Positions 35,773 through 45,111 of a stretch of 64,000 bases of DNA are shown piece after piece. Source of the stretch: Burkholderiaceae bacterium (lineage in GTDB: Bacteria > Pseudomonadota > Gammaproteobacteria > Burkholderiales > Burkholderiaceae_C); contig CAJYPV010000026.1 in NCBI GenBank assembly GCA_913776825.1, positions 372,001 through 436,000 of the forward strand, in the 5' to 3' direction. A program made the translations under genes and the position numbers. Numbering within the stretch: the stretch's first letter is position 1; each line of letters starts with the position of its first letter. The notes below the pieces were generated by a model. The model was not told the origin of the DNA. It saw only the letters and a program-made list of their open reading frames with translations, and did no database searches.

Positions 35773-37788
35773 TCAGATGAAAAATGATCCGCCGTTGTAG
35801 ATCAGTTCCACATGGCCATTGCCGACCGAGAGGCCGCGGATCGTCAGGTCCTGAGACATGGAGAAGCCGCCGCCATCCAGGAAGAAGATGGCAGTTTCTC
35901 CTGAACCTATACGCACATAGTCGGATTGTTCGGCGCCGGGCCTGACAGACAGCACGTCAGTGAGGTCCACCACGTCGCCCTCCGACGCGTTGAAGCCCGA
36001 GAAATTCAGCGTGCTTCCATACCTTTTGTCGGATGCGAGTGCCCGTTTCCCCACGACGAATCGATTGGCGCCGCCATCTCCCGCGAAATTCCAAATGAGA
36101 TTGTTGGGATACATGGCGTCCGTGGCATCGACGCCTGTGACGGTGGAGGTCACACGTTCAAATTCGAACGACCGCACCGCGCTGTCCACCCCGCCGGCGC
36201 TGGTCTGAATCACCTGAACCGACTTCAGCCCGTCGCTTTTGCCAAACTCGGTGGTGCTGATTTGGTGATCCGCGCCACCCGCCTTCCAGGTCGTGCCGCC
36301 GTCCACGCTGAACTTCCAGGTGGTGTCCGCTTGCAAACCGGACACGAGGATCGTGCCGTCGTTGGTGATGCGGTCGGTCTTGCTTTCACCCGAGTCATTC
36401 TTCAAGGCGAGATCGGGGCGGAGGTTGTCCCGATCGAGGATGAAGTCGTACGAGATGGTCGTGTCGTCGGCTCGGATCTGGATCGTTCGCACGCTGTTGC
36501 TGCCGTCAATCTGGCTCTCGGGGATCACCCACATGTTGGCGTTCGAAGTCGCCTCAAAGCTTTTCCAGGTGATGCCGTTGTCCAGCGAGTAGGTGCCGCT
36601 CGAACCAAATTCATGCGTGGTGGAGAGGCTGCCGCCCTGGGTCAATACGCCGGCTTCGGATGAATTGCCGGAGGTGAACAGTCCTGTCAAATGACTCGCG
36701 CCGGTCAAGCTGGCATTTCCTGCGAGATCGATCTGGCGATGTTCAAGAAGCTGGGCGTTGAAGACGAATTCGCCCTTGGTTTCCCTGATGGGGGAACTCC
36801 AGGAGCCGTTGCTGCTGCTGTCGTAGGAATATTGCCAGTAGCCACCAGCTTCGAGATTTCCCCAGGAGACCGTGGTGTCGGCTTTGCCGTCCGGCGTGAG
36901 TTTGACTTGGAGAACTCCCTGAAGCGCCTGCGGCCGGGTGGTGTCCAGTTCGAAACTGAATGCGGTCGCCTCGCTGGCGACGGATCGGCTGTCGAGCTGA
37001 CGCAGCATCACCGTTTTGACGCCATCGCTGCCCAGCGCGGACGAGGCGAGTCGATCGCCTTCACCCGTCGTCCATGACGCGCCACCGTCCAGGCTGTATT
37101 GCCATTTCGCGCCTTCGATCACTCCGGAGATGGCCAGCGTGCCGTCGTTGGTGACCTTGTCGGTGGCGCTGGCGCCGGTGTCGTTCACCAGGCTGACGGT
37201 GATCGCATTGAGCCGCGGGCCAGGGGCTGGGTTTTCTGGCGTGGGCTGCGATGGCGTGCCTGGCTGCGTAGCCGGGTCGGGTTGCGGCGTTCCGGGCGCC
37301 GGTGCCGGCGTTGGCGTTGGCGTGGTCGAGGAACCTGGGCTGGACCCGTTCCCAACGCTCGCTTCCGCGCCGGGGAGCGGGCTGCTGCCCTGCGGCAGGG
37401 TGTGGCTGCCACCGCCACCGGAAGCCAGGACTGCCGCGCCCGCGCCCAACGCGCCGACGCCGAGCAGACCGATGGGCAGGTCGATCAGCCGATCGGAAGG
37501 CGCGCGGTGGGTGGGCGTCGCGCTGCCGTCCGATGAGGCAGAGGCGGCCGCCTCGGTGGGGGCCGGGTCAACGGTTGCGGCCATCGCGCCGCCGGTGTCG
37601 GGCGCGGCGACCGTGGGAGACGCTTCGGACTCGGGGGCTGCCGTGCCGATCAGCGCGTCGTCGTGGGGCGATTCGGACGCATCGTCCCGAACTCTCCAGA
37701 ATCGGGAAGGCACCGGCTGATCATTGGGGCCGGGCACATGCCGGCGGTCGCTGAGCGGTGGCGGAGGAGCGAGGTGAGCTGGGTTCAT
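35773..37788 (-). CDS. Ig-like repeat surface/secreted protein 1
   Basis: 671 residues from the ATG at 37788 (MNPAHLAPPPP), the start that is also present in the tandem paralog; a GTG at 37824 is in frame. The N-terminal ~110 residues are acidic/Ala-rich, followed by a hydrophobic-glycine segment (IGLLGVGALGAGAAVLASGG) of the kind seen at the N-terminus of large type-I-secreted adhesins. A Pro/Thr-rich linker then leads to Ig-like modules with NDTGASATDKVTNDGTLAIS and WQYSLDGGASWTTG, repeated later as NDSGESKTDRITNDGTILVS and WKFSVDGGTTWKAG. The C-terminus (VVDLTDVLSV ... VELIYNGGSFFI) may be the secretion signal. No transporter is nearby. Confidence 0.75.
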   Translation of the reverse strand: MNPAHLAPPPPLSDRRHVPGPNDQPVPSRFWRVRDDASESPHDDALIGTAAPESEASPTVAAPDTGGAMAATVDPAPTEAAASASSDGSATPTHRAPSDRLIDLPIGLLGVGALGAGAAVLASGGGGSHTLPQGSSPLPGAEASVGNGSSPGSSTTPTPTPAPAPGTPQPDPATQPGTPSQPTPENPAPGPRLNAITVSLVNDTGASATDKVTNDGTLAISGVIEGAKWQYSLDGGASWTTGEGDRLASSALGSDGVKTVMLRQLDSRSVASEATAFSFELDTTRPQALQGVLQVKLTPDGKADTTVSWGNLEAGGYWQYSYDSSSNGSWSSPIRETKGEFVFNAQLLEHRQIDLAGNASLTGASHLTGLFTSGNSSEAGVLTQGGSLSTTHEFGSSGTYSLDNGITWKSFEATSNANMWVIPESQIDGSNSVRTIQIRADDTTISYDFILDRDNLRPDLALKNDSGESKTDRITNDGTILVSGLQADTTWKFSVDGGTTWKAGGADHQISTTEFGKSDGLKSVQVIQTSAGGVDSAVRSFEFERVTSTVTGVDATDAMYPNNLIWNFAGDGGANRFVVGKRALASDKRYGSTLNFSGFNASEGDVVDLTDVLSVRPGAEQSDYVRIGSGETAIFFLDGGGFSMSQDLTIRGLSVGNGHVELIYNGGSFFI

Positions 37789-37907
37789 GAGGAGCTGCTG
37801 CTGAGGCAGGAGTTGGATCGACACGGCGTGAGTTGGCTAATGACGCTGGGCGAGATCCAGCAAGGACTGGTGAACGCAGCGCGGATCTCCATCGCATTGG
37901 GGGAGAA

Positions 37908-37972
37908 CATTCCAGTCAGCCGCCAAGGTCGCCAGGACCGCATGTGCGGCGCCGGCGTTGGCGAGTGGCAGG
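37908..37972 (-). pseudogene. Fragment of a penicillin acylase gene
   Basis: Gapless match over 65 bases to 33795-33859 in the intact acylase gene (about 80% by eye). It encodes LPLANAGAAHAVLATL-AADWN, against LPLARASAAHAGVATL-LADWN in the intact protein (about residues 589-609). Nothing else of the gene is clear around it. Confidence 0.55.
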
Positions 37973-38087
37973 GGCAGGGGCAGGGGCAGGGGCGCCAAGT
38001 CCGCAATTGCAACGGGCGTCGCCAACAGGTGAATGGCTTTCCCTCGGGCGGCATCGAATCGCCGCGACACGCGGGTTGTGACGCCCA

Positions 38088-38112
38088 GAAAAAAGCCCGG
38101 TAGGTCCGGGCT
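38088..38112 (-). terminator. Terminator after the third Ig-like tail
   Basis: A minus-strand stem AGCCCGG/CCGGGCT with a T-run (A6 on plus), 22 bp past the TAA at 38134. It keeps the stop-then-terminator layout of the two intact copies. Confidence 0.7.
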
Positions 38113-38133
38113 GGGTGGATTCAGGTCGAGGGG

Positions 38134-38333
38134 TTAGAGGATGAAACTGCCGCCGTCGTCAATGACGGTGAGGTTGTCGCCGCCGGCTGAATGTCCTGGA
38201 GGCTGAGGTCGAAGGTTGAGGCGTGTTCCGTGCCTTGCGGATTTGACGAAAGCATGAAGGCCGCCTGAATCTTCTGCGCATCTCGACTGTCGCGATGGGG
38301 CGAGGTGTTGCGGTTCAGAATTGAATCCGTCAT
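38134..38333 (-). pseudogene. Decayed third copy: N-terminal stub joined by frameshift to the Ig-like C-terminal tail
   Basis: One frame starts at 38333 (MTDSILNRNTSPHRD) and reaches FDLSLQDIQ. The adjacent frame continues AGGDNLTVIDDGGSFIL and a TAA at 38136-38134. The ending parallels VELVYDGGSFII and VELIYNGGSFFI of the two intact paralogs. A single frameshift near 38190 separates the parts. A genuine small protein in the first frame (to 38121) remains possible. Confidence 0.5.
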
Positions 38334-38368
38334 CGCAATGTCAGCCCGGTCAGGCACGGTCTTATGAC

Positions 38369-38395
38369 GAAAAAACCCGGCAGTGCCGGGTTTTT
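38369..38395 (-). terminator. Terminator of Ig-like gene 2
   Basis: AAAAACCCGGCA/TGCCGGGTTTTT, symmetric enough to act on both strands, 10 bp past the stop codon at 38405. Confidence 0.8.
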
Positions 38396-38404
38396 AAAGG
38401 GCGG

Positions 38405-40459
38405 TCAGATAATGAATGATCCGCCGTCGTAGACCAGTTCGACGTTGCCATTTCCGATTGGCAGGCCACGAATGGTCAGATCTTGACTCATCGAAAATCC
38501 GCCTCCATTCAGGAAGAACAGTAAATCGCCTCGCTCACGAACAATATAGTCGGATTGTGGGGTTCCTGGCTGGATGGAAAGCACTTGGCTAAGGTCCACC
38601 ACATCCCCTTCTGCAGGATCAAAGCCCGTGAAATTGAGGGCTGATCCGTACCAGAGGCGGGTAGGAAGCGTCTCTTTCCCGACGACGAAACGATTTGCGC
38701 CTCCGTCCCCCTCAAACTTGTAGGTGGCATACGAGGCATTCTCCTGGACCGTGACATGGACCCCCGTGACGGTCGAAGTCACACGTTCAAATTCGAAAGA
38801 CTGCACCGCGCTGTCGACCCCGCTCGCGCTGGTTTGAATCACCTGAACCGACTTCAACCCGTCGCTCTTGCCAAACTCCGTGGTACTGATTTGGTGATCC
38901 GCACCACCCGCCTTCCAGGTCGTGCCGCCGTCCACGCTGAATTTCCAGGTGGTGTCCGCTTGCAAGCCGGACACGAGGATCGTGCCGTCGTTGGTGATGC
39001 GGTCGGTCTTGCTTTCACCCGAGTCATTCTTCAAGGCGAGATCGGGGCGGAGGTTGTCCCGGTCGAGGATGAAGTCGTACGAGATGGTCGTGTCGTCGGC
39101 TCGGATCTGGATCGTTCGCGCGCCGTTGCTGCCGTCGATCTGGCTCTCGGGGATCACCCAGATGTTGGCGTTCGAATTCGCCTCAAAACTTTTCCAGGTG
39201 ATGCCGTTGTCCAGCGAGTAGGTGCCGCTCGAACCAAATTCATGCGTGGTGGAGATGCTGCCGCCCTGGGTCAGTACGCCGGCCTCGGATGAATTTCCGG
39301 AGGTGAACAGCCCTGTCAAATGACTCGCGCCGGTCAAGCTGGCATTTCCTGCGAGATCGATCTGGCGGTGTTCAAGAACCTGGGCGTTGAAGACGAATTC
39401 GCCCTTGGTTTCCTTGATGGGGGAACTCCAGGAGCTGTTGCTGCTGCCGTCGTAGGAATATTGCCAGTAGCCACCGGCTTCGAGATTCCCCCACGAGACC
39501 GTGGTGTCGGCTTTGCCCTCCGGCGTGAGTTTGACTTGGAGAAGGCCCTGAAGCGCCTGCGGCCGGGTGGTATCCAGTTCGAAACTGAATATGCTCGCCT
39601 CGCTGGCGACGGATCGGCCGTCGAGCTGACGCAGCATCACCGTTTTGACGCCATCGCTGCCCAGCGCGGACGAGGCGAGTCGATCGCCTTCACCCGTCGT
39701 CCATGATGCGCCACCGTCCAGGCTGTATTGCCATTTCGCGCCATCGATCACACCGGCGATGGCCAGCGTGCCGTCGTTGGTGATCTTGTCCGTCGCGCTG
39801 GCGCCGGTGTCGTTCACCAGGCTGGCCGTGAGCGCATTGGGCCGCGGGCCAGGGGCTGGGTTTTCCGGCGTGGGCTGCGGATCGGGCGTGGGCTGAGGCG
39901 TTCCGGGCGTCGGCTCGGTCGGCGAAGGGCTGGACGAGTCGGAGCCGGTGGGCGGTGTCGGCGCCGGTGCTGGTGCAGGCGCAGGCGTGTTCGGGAAACC
40001 CGGGACGGACCCGCCTCCAGGATTCGCGCCAGCGCTGGGGAGTGGGCTGCTGTCGGGCGGCGTGCTCCGGCTGCTGCCGCCGCCGGACGCCGCGACCGCC
40101 GCGCCCGCGCCCAGTGCGCTGACGCCGAGCAGACCGATCGGCAGGTCGATCAGCGTATCCGTCGCTGCGCGGGAGGCGATCGCCGCGTTCCCGCCGGATG
40201 AGCCAGACGCGGCCGCCTCGGTAGAGGCCGGGTCCACGGTCGCCGCAGCGGCGGCGGCGGCGGCGATGTCGGGCGCGGTGACGGTGGAAGACGCCTCGGC
40301 CGCGGGCTCGGCCGCAGCGATCAACGCTTCGTCGAGGGACGAATCGGACGCATCGTCCCGGACTGGCCGGGAGCGTGGAAGAACCGGCTGATCATTCGAG
40401 CCGGGCACATGCCGGCGGGCGCCGGGCTGGGGAGGGGGAACAAGGTGAGAGGGGTTCAT
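38405..40459 (-). CDS. Ig-like repeat surface/secreted protein 2
   Basis: 684 residues from the ATG at 40459 (MNPSHLVPPPQPGARRHVPG). It is a paralog of the gene at 35773-37788 with the same plan: acidic/Ala-rich N-terminus, hydrophobic-glycine segment (IGLLGVSALGAGAAVAASGG), a longer Pro/Ser linker, two groups of Ig-like modules (WQYSLDGGASWTTG and WKFSVDGGTTWKAG) and a C-terminal tail VVDLSQVLSI ... VELVYDGGSFII. The open frame continues upstream through the patatin gene region on the opposite strand, but that extension is a shadow. It is likely exported and cell-surface or released; adhesion is only a guess from the module type. Confidence 0.75.
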   Translation of the reverse strand: MNPSHLVPPPQPGARRHVPGSNDQPVLPRSRPVRDDASDSSLDEALIAAAEPAAEASSTVTAPDIAAAAAAAATVDPASTEAAASGSSGGNAAIASRAATDTLIDLPIGLLGVSALGAGAAVAASGGGSSRSTPPDSSPLPSAGANPGGGSVPGFPNTPAPAPAPAPTPPTGSDSSSPSPTEPTPGTPQPTPDPQPTPENPAPGPRPNALTASLVNDTGASATDKITNDGTLAIAGVIDGAKWQYSLDGGASWTTGEGDRLASSALGSDGVKTVMLRQLDGRSVASEASIFSFELDTTRPQALQGLLQVKLTPEGKADTTVSWGNLEAGGYWQYSYDGSSNSSWSSPIKETKGEFVFNAQVLEHRQIDLAGNASLTGASHLTGLFTSGNSSEAGVLTQGGSISTTHEFGSSGTYSLDNGITWKSFEANSNANIWVIPESQIDGSNGARTIQIRADDTTISYDFILDRDNLRPDLALKNDSGESKTDRITNDGTILVSGLQADTTWKFSVDGGTTWKAGGADHQISTTEFGKSDGLKSVQVIQTSASGVDSAVQSFEFERVTSTVTGVHVTVQENASYATYKFEGDGGANRFVVGKETLPTRLWYGSALNFTGFDPAEGDVVDLSQVLSIQPGTPQSDYIVRERGDLLFFLNGGGFSMSQDLTIRGLPIGNGNVELVYDGGSFII

Positions 40460-40699
40460 GAGCAGGTGTTGCCGCAGGAGGCGTTGGATCGACGCGGCGT
40501 TAGTTGGCTCATGACCAAGGGTGGGCTCTAACGAAAATTGGTTAACCCAGGGCGGACTACCGTCACCTTTGCGAGCGAAGTCACCTTCATTGGCTGCCTT
40601 GGCGGACGAACGTGACGCAGAGACTGACTGGCGAACCACCCCAGGCCGTGAGCTGCCCGGGCGCGGGAGGTGATGCAGAGCTTCCCTAGAATGCGCGCC

Positions 40700-41698
40700 A
40701 TGTCGCTGAAGCCCCCCGTTCTGTTCACGCCTGACCCTTCCTTGCCCGCTTCGGGCCCTGTCGACGCCCGCCGGCGCCGTTGGCTGGGCAGCGCGCTGGC
40801 GTTCAGCGCGGTGGCGCTGTCGGCGTGTTCGGCGGTGTCGCCGATCGTCCCGGTCGCTCCACCGGTGATGCCGCCCGCCGAGCCCGACCTGCCTACGCCC
40901 ATCACGCCGAAACCCGTGCCCAAGCCGCCTCGCATCGGTCTGGCCCTGGGTGGCGGTGCGGCGCGCGGCTTCGCGCACATCGGCGTGATTCAGGTGCTGG
41001 AAGAGAACGGCATCAAGGTCGATCTGGTGTGCGGAACCTCGGCCGGCAGCCTGGTCGGCGCGCTGTATGCGGCCGGACGCACCGGCAAGGAATTGCAGAC
41101 GGTCGCCGAAGGCATGGATGAAGGCGCCATCACCGACTGGACCTTCCCGATGCGCGGTCTGATTCGCGGCGAAGCGCTGGCGCGCTATGTCCGTCAGATG
41201 ACCGGCAATCGCAATCTGGAACAGCTGCCGGTGCCGCTGGGCATCGTCGCGACCGATCTGGGCGATGGCTCGCCCATCCTGTTCCGTCAGGGCGATGTGG
41301 GCACGGCGGTGCGTGCGTCCAGCGCGGTGCCGGCGCTGTTCCAGCCGGTGAAGATCGGCAATCGCGAATATGTCGACGGCGGCCTGGTGGCGCCGGTGCC
41401 GGTGCGATTCGCCAAACAGATGGGCGCCGAGCTGGTGATCGCCGTCGACATCGGCGAAGCGCCCGATCCCAAGGTGCCGGGCGATGCGATGCGCATGCTC
41501 ATGCAGACCTTCTCGATCATGGGCAAGTCCATCAACCAGTACGAACTGCAAGGCGCGGACGTGGTGCTGCGGCCCAAGCTGGATGGCTTCAGCGGCGCCG
41601 ATTTCAGCACCCGCCGGCGCGCGATTGCGTTGGGTCGCGAGGTGGCCACCAGCCTGCTGCCGTCGATCCGGCAGAAGATCGCCGCGAAGACGCGCTGA
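40700..41698 (+). CDS. Patatin-like phospholipase family lipoprotein (RssA-like)
   Basis: 332 residues from the ATG at 40700. Twin-Arg-like RRRRWLG precedes a short hydrophobic stretch and the lipobox LSAC (Cys43), so it is probably an exported lipoprotein. The patatin core is complete: oxyanion loop GGGAARG (84-90), nucleophile elbow GTSAGS (Ser114) and catalytic Asp in YVDGGLVAPVPV. The family hydrolyses lipid acyl esters; the natural substrate is unknown. It is divergent from the Ig-like gene 2. Confidence 0.92.
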   Translation: MSLKPPVLFTPDPSLPASGPVDARRRRWLGSALAFSAVALSACSAVSPIVPVAPPVMPPAEPDLPTPITPKPVPKPPRIGLALGGGAARGFAHIGVIQVLEENGIKVDLVCGTSAGSLVGALYAAGRTGKELQTVAEGMDEGAITDWTFPMRGLIRGEALARYVRQMTGNRNLEQLPVPLGIVATDLGDGSPILFRQGDVGTAVRASSAVPALFQPVKIGNREYVDGGLVAPVPVRFAKQMGAELVIAVDIGEAPDPKVPGDAMRMLMQTFSIMGKSINQYELQGADVVLRPKLDGFSGADFSTRRRAIALGREVATSLLPSIRQKIAAKTR

Positions 41699-41821
41699 AC
41701 GAGCTGCCGACCGGCTCGCGGCTCAATCGGATCGTCAGTTCGTGGAAAAGCTGCGGTAGCCGTCGCAGCAGGCCGATGAGGGCGATGCCGGCATGACCGC
41801 CGACGTCCTCCGCTCAACGGC

Positions 41822-42388
41822 TCAGAGACGCTCGCCGCGCTCGCTGGCCTCGATCAGCTTGTTCAGGCGAGCGGTCTGGGTCTCGGCCTTCTTCGCGCTG
41901 AGGATGTGCCAGATGCTGGTGCGGCGATAGCCCTCGGGCTGCTGCTGGAAGAAATCCCACGCTTGCGGATGGTGGCGGAAGGCGACCTCCTGGGCGGGCG
42001 TCAGCTCCACCTGATCCTTCTGCTCATGCGCATACACCCGCGACTTGTGCGCCAGCCGGCGTTCGAAGGCGGCCAGGCCGGCGGGTGTCATGCGGCCTTC
42101 CTGGATGAGCGCCTCTGCGCGGGCGATGTTCACCGCGCTCCAGATCGAGCCGTCGCGCCGTGGGGTGAAGCGGATCTTGTAGGACTTGTCGTCGATGCGG
42201 GTCCGCACGCCGTCAATCCAGCCATGGCAGAGCGCTTCATCCACCGATTCAGGCCAGTCCAGACTGGGCAAACCGCTGCCGCGCTTGCGGAAGCCGACCA
42301 GCAATTCGGTGGCGGTCGCCGCATGCTGGTCCAGCCAGGCGCGGAATGCCGCTGCGGTCTCGAAAAAAGTGGGGGTGCGGGCAGCCAT
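41822..42388 (-). CDS. YdeI/OmpD-associated family protein
   Basis: 188 residues. Conserved blocks are FRAWLDQHAATATELLVGFRK, SVDEALCHGWIDGVR, KIRFTPRRDGSIWSAVN and a C-terminal AKKAETQTARLNKLI. The family is widespread in bacteria and linked in some to antimicrobial-peptide protection, but the molecular role is undefined. It is a stand-alone gene. Confidence 0.9.
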   Translation of the reverse strand: MAARTPTFFETAAAFRAWLDQHAATATELLVGFRKRGSGLPSLDWPESVDEALCHGWIDGVRTRIDDKSYKIRFTPRRDGSIWSAVNIARAEALIQEGRMTPAGLAAFERRLAHKSRVYAHEQKDQVELTPAQEVAFRHHPQAWDFFQQQPEGYRRTSIWHILSAKKAETQTARLNKLIEASERGERL

Positions 42389-42471
42389 GACCCGCGAGTA
42401 TGCCGCCCTCGCGAGACGGCTCGCCGGCCGAGCGTGACGACCGGCGCCCGCGCGCGATCGATGGCCGCCCG

Positions 42472-44016
42472 TCAGGCGACCTTGAAGACCGAGACGACTT
42501 CCTCCAGGCGCTTGGCCTGCTCCCGCAAGGACGTCGCGGCGGCGCTGGATTCCTCGACCAGTGCGGCGTTCTGCTGGGTCATCTGATCGAGCATCGCGAC
42601 CGCCTGGTTGACCTGGCCGATGCCATCGCGCTGCTCGGTCGATGCGGCGGCGATCTCGCCCATCAAGTCGGTGACCCGGCGCACGCCGGAGACGATGTCG
42701 TCCATCGCCTTGCCGGCCTGAGCCACGTCAACGGTGCCGGCCTGGACCGTCTCCACCGAGCCGGTGATCAGCGTCTTGATCTCCTTGGCTGCCGCCGCGC
42801 TGCGCTGCGCGAGCGAGCGCACCTCGCTGGCCACCACCGCGAAGCCGCGGCCCTGTTCGCCGGCCCGGGCCGCTTCGACGGCGGCGTTCAGCGCCAGGAT
42901 GTTGGTCTGAAACGCGATGCCGTCGATGGTGCCGATGATGTCGGCGATGCGTTGCGAGGCCGAGCTGATCTCACCCATCCGCGACACCACCTGACCCACC
43001 ACCTGACCGCCGCGCATGGCTGCTTCCGCCGCGCTGTTGGCCAGTTGATTCGCTTGACGTGCGGTGTCGGACGATTGCGCCACGGCGCCGGTCAGTTCCT
43101 CCATGCTGGACGCGGCTTCTTCCAGATTGGAGGCCGTCTGCTCGGTGCGCGCGGAGAGATCCTGATTGCCCACCGCGATCTCGGAGGACGCGCTCGCCAC
43201 CGATTCCACGCCATCGCGCACCTGGATGACGACCGTCTTTAGCTGGGTCACCATCCGCAGCAGCGCCTGCTGGAGCTTCGCCAGCTCGTCCCGGCCGTGC
43301 GGGCGCAGGGTCTGGGTCAGATCGCCTTCGGCCACCGCTTCCGCGAGTTGCACCGAGATCGCCAGCGGCCGGGTGATGCGGCGCGTGATCAGGACCGCCA
43401 GCACGATGCCCATGAGAACGGCCAGGCCGGTCATCGCGGCCACCTGCCAGCGGCTGCTGGCATAGATGCGGTCGCCCAGTTCGTTGGCAGCCTGCGCGCC
43501 GGCGGCATTGAGCTCGACCAACTCTTCCAGCCCCTTGCTCAGCGCCTCAAATGTGGGCAGGCCCTCGACGGCCAGCATCTTGCGCGCCTTCTCCTCGTCG
43601 CCCGCCTGCACGGTCTGAATCATCTTGCCGCTGAACGCCAGGTAGGTCGCCCAGAGTTCACGCACGCGCTTCAGCTTGGCGGCCTCGTCCTCGGAGCTGA
43701 CCAGCTTTTCATAGCGCTTGAAGGCGTCTTCGACGGTCTGCCGGCCCTGCTCGATCTTCGTCACATCGGATTTGCGGGCTTCCGCATCGTCCAGGATGAA
43801 GCGGTATTCGCGGGTGCGGTACCGCGTGATCTGCAGATTGATCGACTGGACCTCGCGCACCGACGGCAACCAGTTGTCAGCCATCTCGCTGCCGGTGTCG
43901 TCCACCCGGCTCAGCTGGTACAGGGAGACCATCCCCAGGCAGGCGGTGATCAACAACACCACGGCGAAGGCGAGGGCGAGCTTGCCCCCGACGGAAAGGC
44001 GGTCGAGCACGGACAT
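42472..44016 (-). CDS. Methyl-accepting chemotaxis protein
   Basis: 514 residues from the ATG at 44016, chosen for its GGAGG site 5 bases upstream. First membrane helix ~11-31, a periplasmic four-helix-bundle domain (~32-188), second membrane helix ~189-210 ([18 protein letters not shown]), a HAMP domain, then the signalling helix pair with the invariant tip [20 protein letters not shown] and methylation regions around [15 protein letters not shown]. It has the 4HB_MCP ligand domain typical of betaproteobacterial Tsr-like receptors. It reports to CheA/CheW, which are not in this window. Confidence 0.95.
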   Translation of the reverse strand: MSVLDRLSVGGKLALAFAVVLLITACLGMVSLYQLSRVDDTGSEMADNWLPSVREVQSINLQITRYRTREYRFILDDAEARKSDVTKIEQGRQTVEDAFKRYEKLVSSEDEAAKLKRVRELWATYLAFSGKMIQTVQAGDEEKARKMLAVEGLPTFEALSKGLEELVELNAAGAQAANELGDRIYASSRWQVAAMTGLAVLMGIVLAVLITRRITRPLAISVQLAEAVAEGDLTQTLRPHGRDELAKLQQALLRMVTQLKTVVIQVRDGVESVASASSEIAVGNQDLSARTEQTASNLEEAASSMEELTGAVAQSSDTARQANQLANSAAEAAMRGGQVVGQVVSRMGEISSASQRIADIIGTIDGIAFQTNILALNAAVEAARAGEQGRGFAVVASEVRSLAQRSAAAAKEIKTLITGSVETVQAGTVDVAQAGKAMDDIVSGVRRVTDLMGEIAAASTEQRDGIGQVNQAVAMLDQMTQQNAALVEESSAAATSLREQAKRLEEVVSVFKVA

Positions 44017-44277
44017 GGAGCCTCCAGAGGGTCGAGAAGACGAGAAGACGTGAAGACACAGCGGCCGCTCTTTCCTCCCGTACAAATCACGGCAAGGACT
44101 GACGGCACCAAGCGCCCCGGAAGCGTCGCGCTCCAGGGGCATGTCGTTTGCCCAGATTGTTAGGTGCTTGACCGTCCGCCAATCGCCCACTTATTCCAGG
44201 GTTCGGGAGTATTTAACGTGGCGCGAGCAGCGGGTTAACGTACACCCACGCTAACTCCAGAATGATGGGACAACGCT

Positions 44278-44940
44278 TTGGAACAGTCACCCAACAAGGA
44301 CCGCCCGACGCCTCGACTGCGGCGTGGCCCCGCGGAAATGGCCGCGCTCAAGCGGGACATGCTGGAGCGCGCACGCACGATCTATCGTGACGAAGGCGTG
44401 GAAGCGCTCAGCATGCGCCGCCTGGCGCAGGAGCTGGGCATCTCCACGATGGCCATCTACAGCTATTTCGCCAACAAGCAGGCGTTGCTGGACGGGCTGT
44501 GGATCGAGGTCTTCGAAGCGCTCACCGATGAGCTGCTCGATGCCGGCAACGGTCGGGACAACGCCCGCCAGGTGCTGGACGCGCATGTGCGCTGCTTCTT
44601 CGATTTCTGGGAGCGGCATCCGGAGCAATTCCGGATGATCTACATGTCGCAGAGCAGCGCCTCGCTGACCCAGGTCGGCGAAGCGCAGCAGCCGGTCTAC
44701 ACCCGCCTGCTGGGCCTGATCCACGAACGCGTCGCCGCCTGCGCGCCACAGGGTCGCGTGCCGGATGAGACCGAGGTCCGCAAGATGACCGATCTCATGA
44801 CGGCCAAGACCATGGGCTACCTGCTGCTGGTGGTCGGCTTGCCGCGCTATCCGCTGCACGATCGTGAGGCATTGCGCGACCGGATCGTGCAGGACGTGCT
44901 CCGTGATGTGGCACAAGGCGTGAGCGAGCCGCCGCATTGA
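44278..44940 (+). CDS. TetR/AcrR family regulator with WHG-type C-terminal domain
   Basis: 220 residues, TTG start. Helix-turn-helix at about residues 30-70 (YRDEGVEALSMRRLAQEL, then ISTMAIYSYFANKQALLDGL). The C-terminal domain (HVRCFFDFWERHPEQFRMIY) is of the WHG class. It is divergent from the chemotaxis receptor gene. The target is unknown. Confidence 0.88.
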   Translation: MEQSPNKDRPTPRLRRGPAEMAALKRDMLERARTIYRDEGVEALSMRRLAQELGISTMAIYSYFANKQALLDGLWIEVFEALTDELLDAGNGRDNARQVLDAHVRCFFDFWERHPEQFRMIYMSQSSASLTQVGEAQQPVYTRLLGLIHERVAACAPQGRVPDETEVRKMTDLMTAKTMGYLLLVVGLPRYPLHDREALRDRIVQDVLRDVAQGVSEPPH

Positions 44941-45022
44941 GCGCGCGTCCCGCTAGGCGCAGTGGCCACGCTGGTTCGCGCTGAAGCACGGAAGGTCGCG
45001 GTCTCGCGCGTCCATCTGCGGA

Positions 45023-45050
45023 CAAAAAAAAGCCCAGCGGACGCTGGGCT
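45023..45050 (-). terminator. Terminator of the phasin gene
   Basis: A minus-strand stem AGCCCAGCG/CGCTGGGCT followed by eight T residues, 62 bp past the phasin stop. Confidence 0.85.
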
Positions 45051-45111
45051 TGAAGGGCACTTGGGAAGCCAAGCTTCCTTGGGTACCGAGGAGACAACCG
45101 GGGCAAACCTG

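Larger units (their letters stand above)
35707..37844 (-). repeat. Tandem duplication unit 1 (Ig-like gene, leader and terminator)
   Basis: Similar along its whole length to about 38337-40515. Similarity starts in the terminator flank (gtcTNNtGACGAAAAAA) and continues past the start codon into the leader (gTTGGCT-ATGAC). Within the coding part it is very high, for example across 36240-37200 versus 38870-39840. Confidence 0.75.
37789..38404. other. Spacer between tandem Ig-like genes, with decayed gene fragments
   Basis: About 615 bp. It contains a 65-bp fragment of the penicillin acylase gene (37908-37972), a GGGGCA hexamer tract (about 37970-37995), a terminator (38088-38112), and a frameshifted tail of a third Ig-like gene (38134-38333), all on the minus strand. 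Confidence 0.6.
38337..40515 (-). repeat. Tandem duplication unit 2 (Ig-like gene, leader and terminator)
   Basis: This is the matching unit to 35707-37844, in the same orientation. The most divergent parts are the Ala-rich N-terminal region, the proline linker and the last ~100 codons. The Ig-like modules are nearly identical. Confidence 0.75.

Noticed and set aside
37965..38000. GGGGCA hexamer tract as a regulatory element
   Set aside because: About four copies in decayed DNA between duplicated genes; no gene is placed to be controlled by it.
40460..41551. Upstream extension of the second Ig-like protein by about 360 residues
   Set aside because: It lies opposite the patatin gene, is His/Arg-rich like other shadow frames, and the paralog starts at the equivalent ATG.
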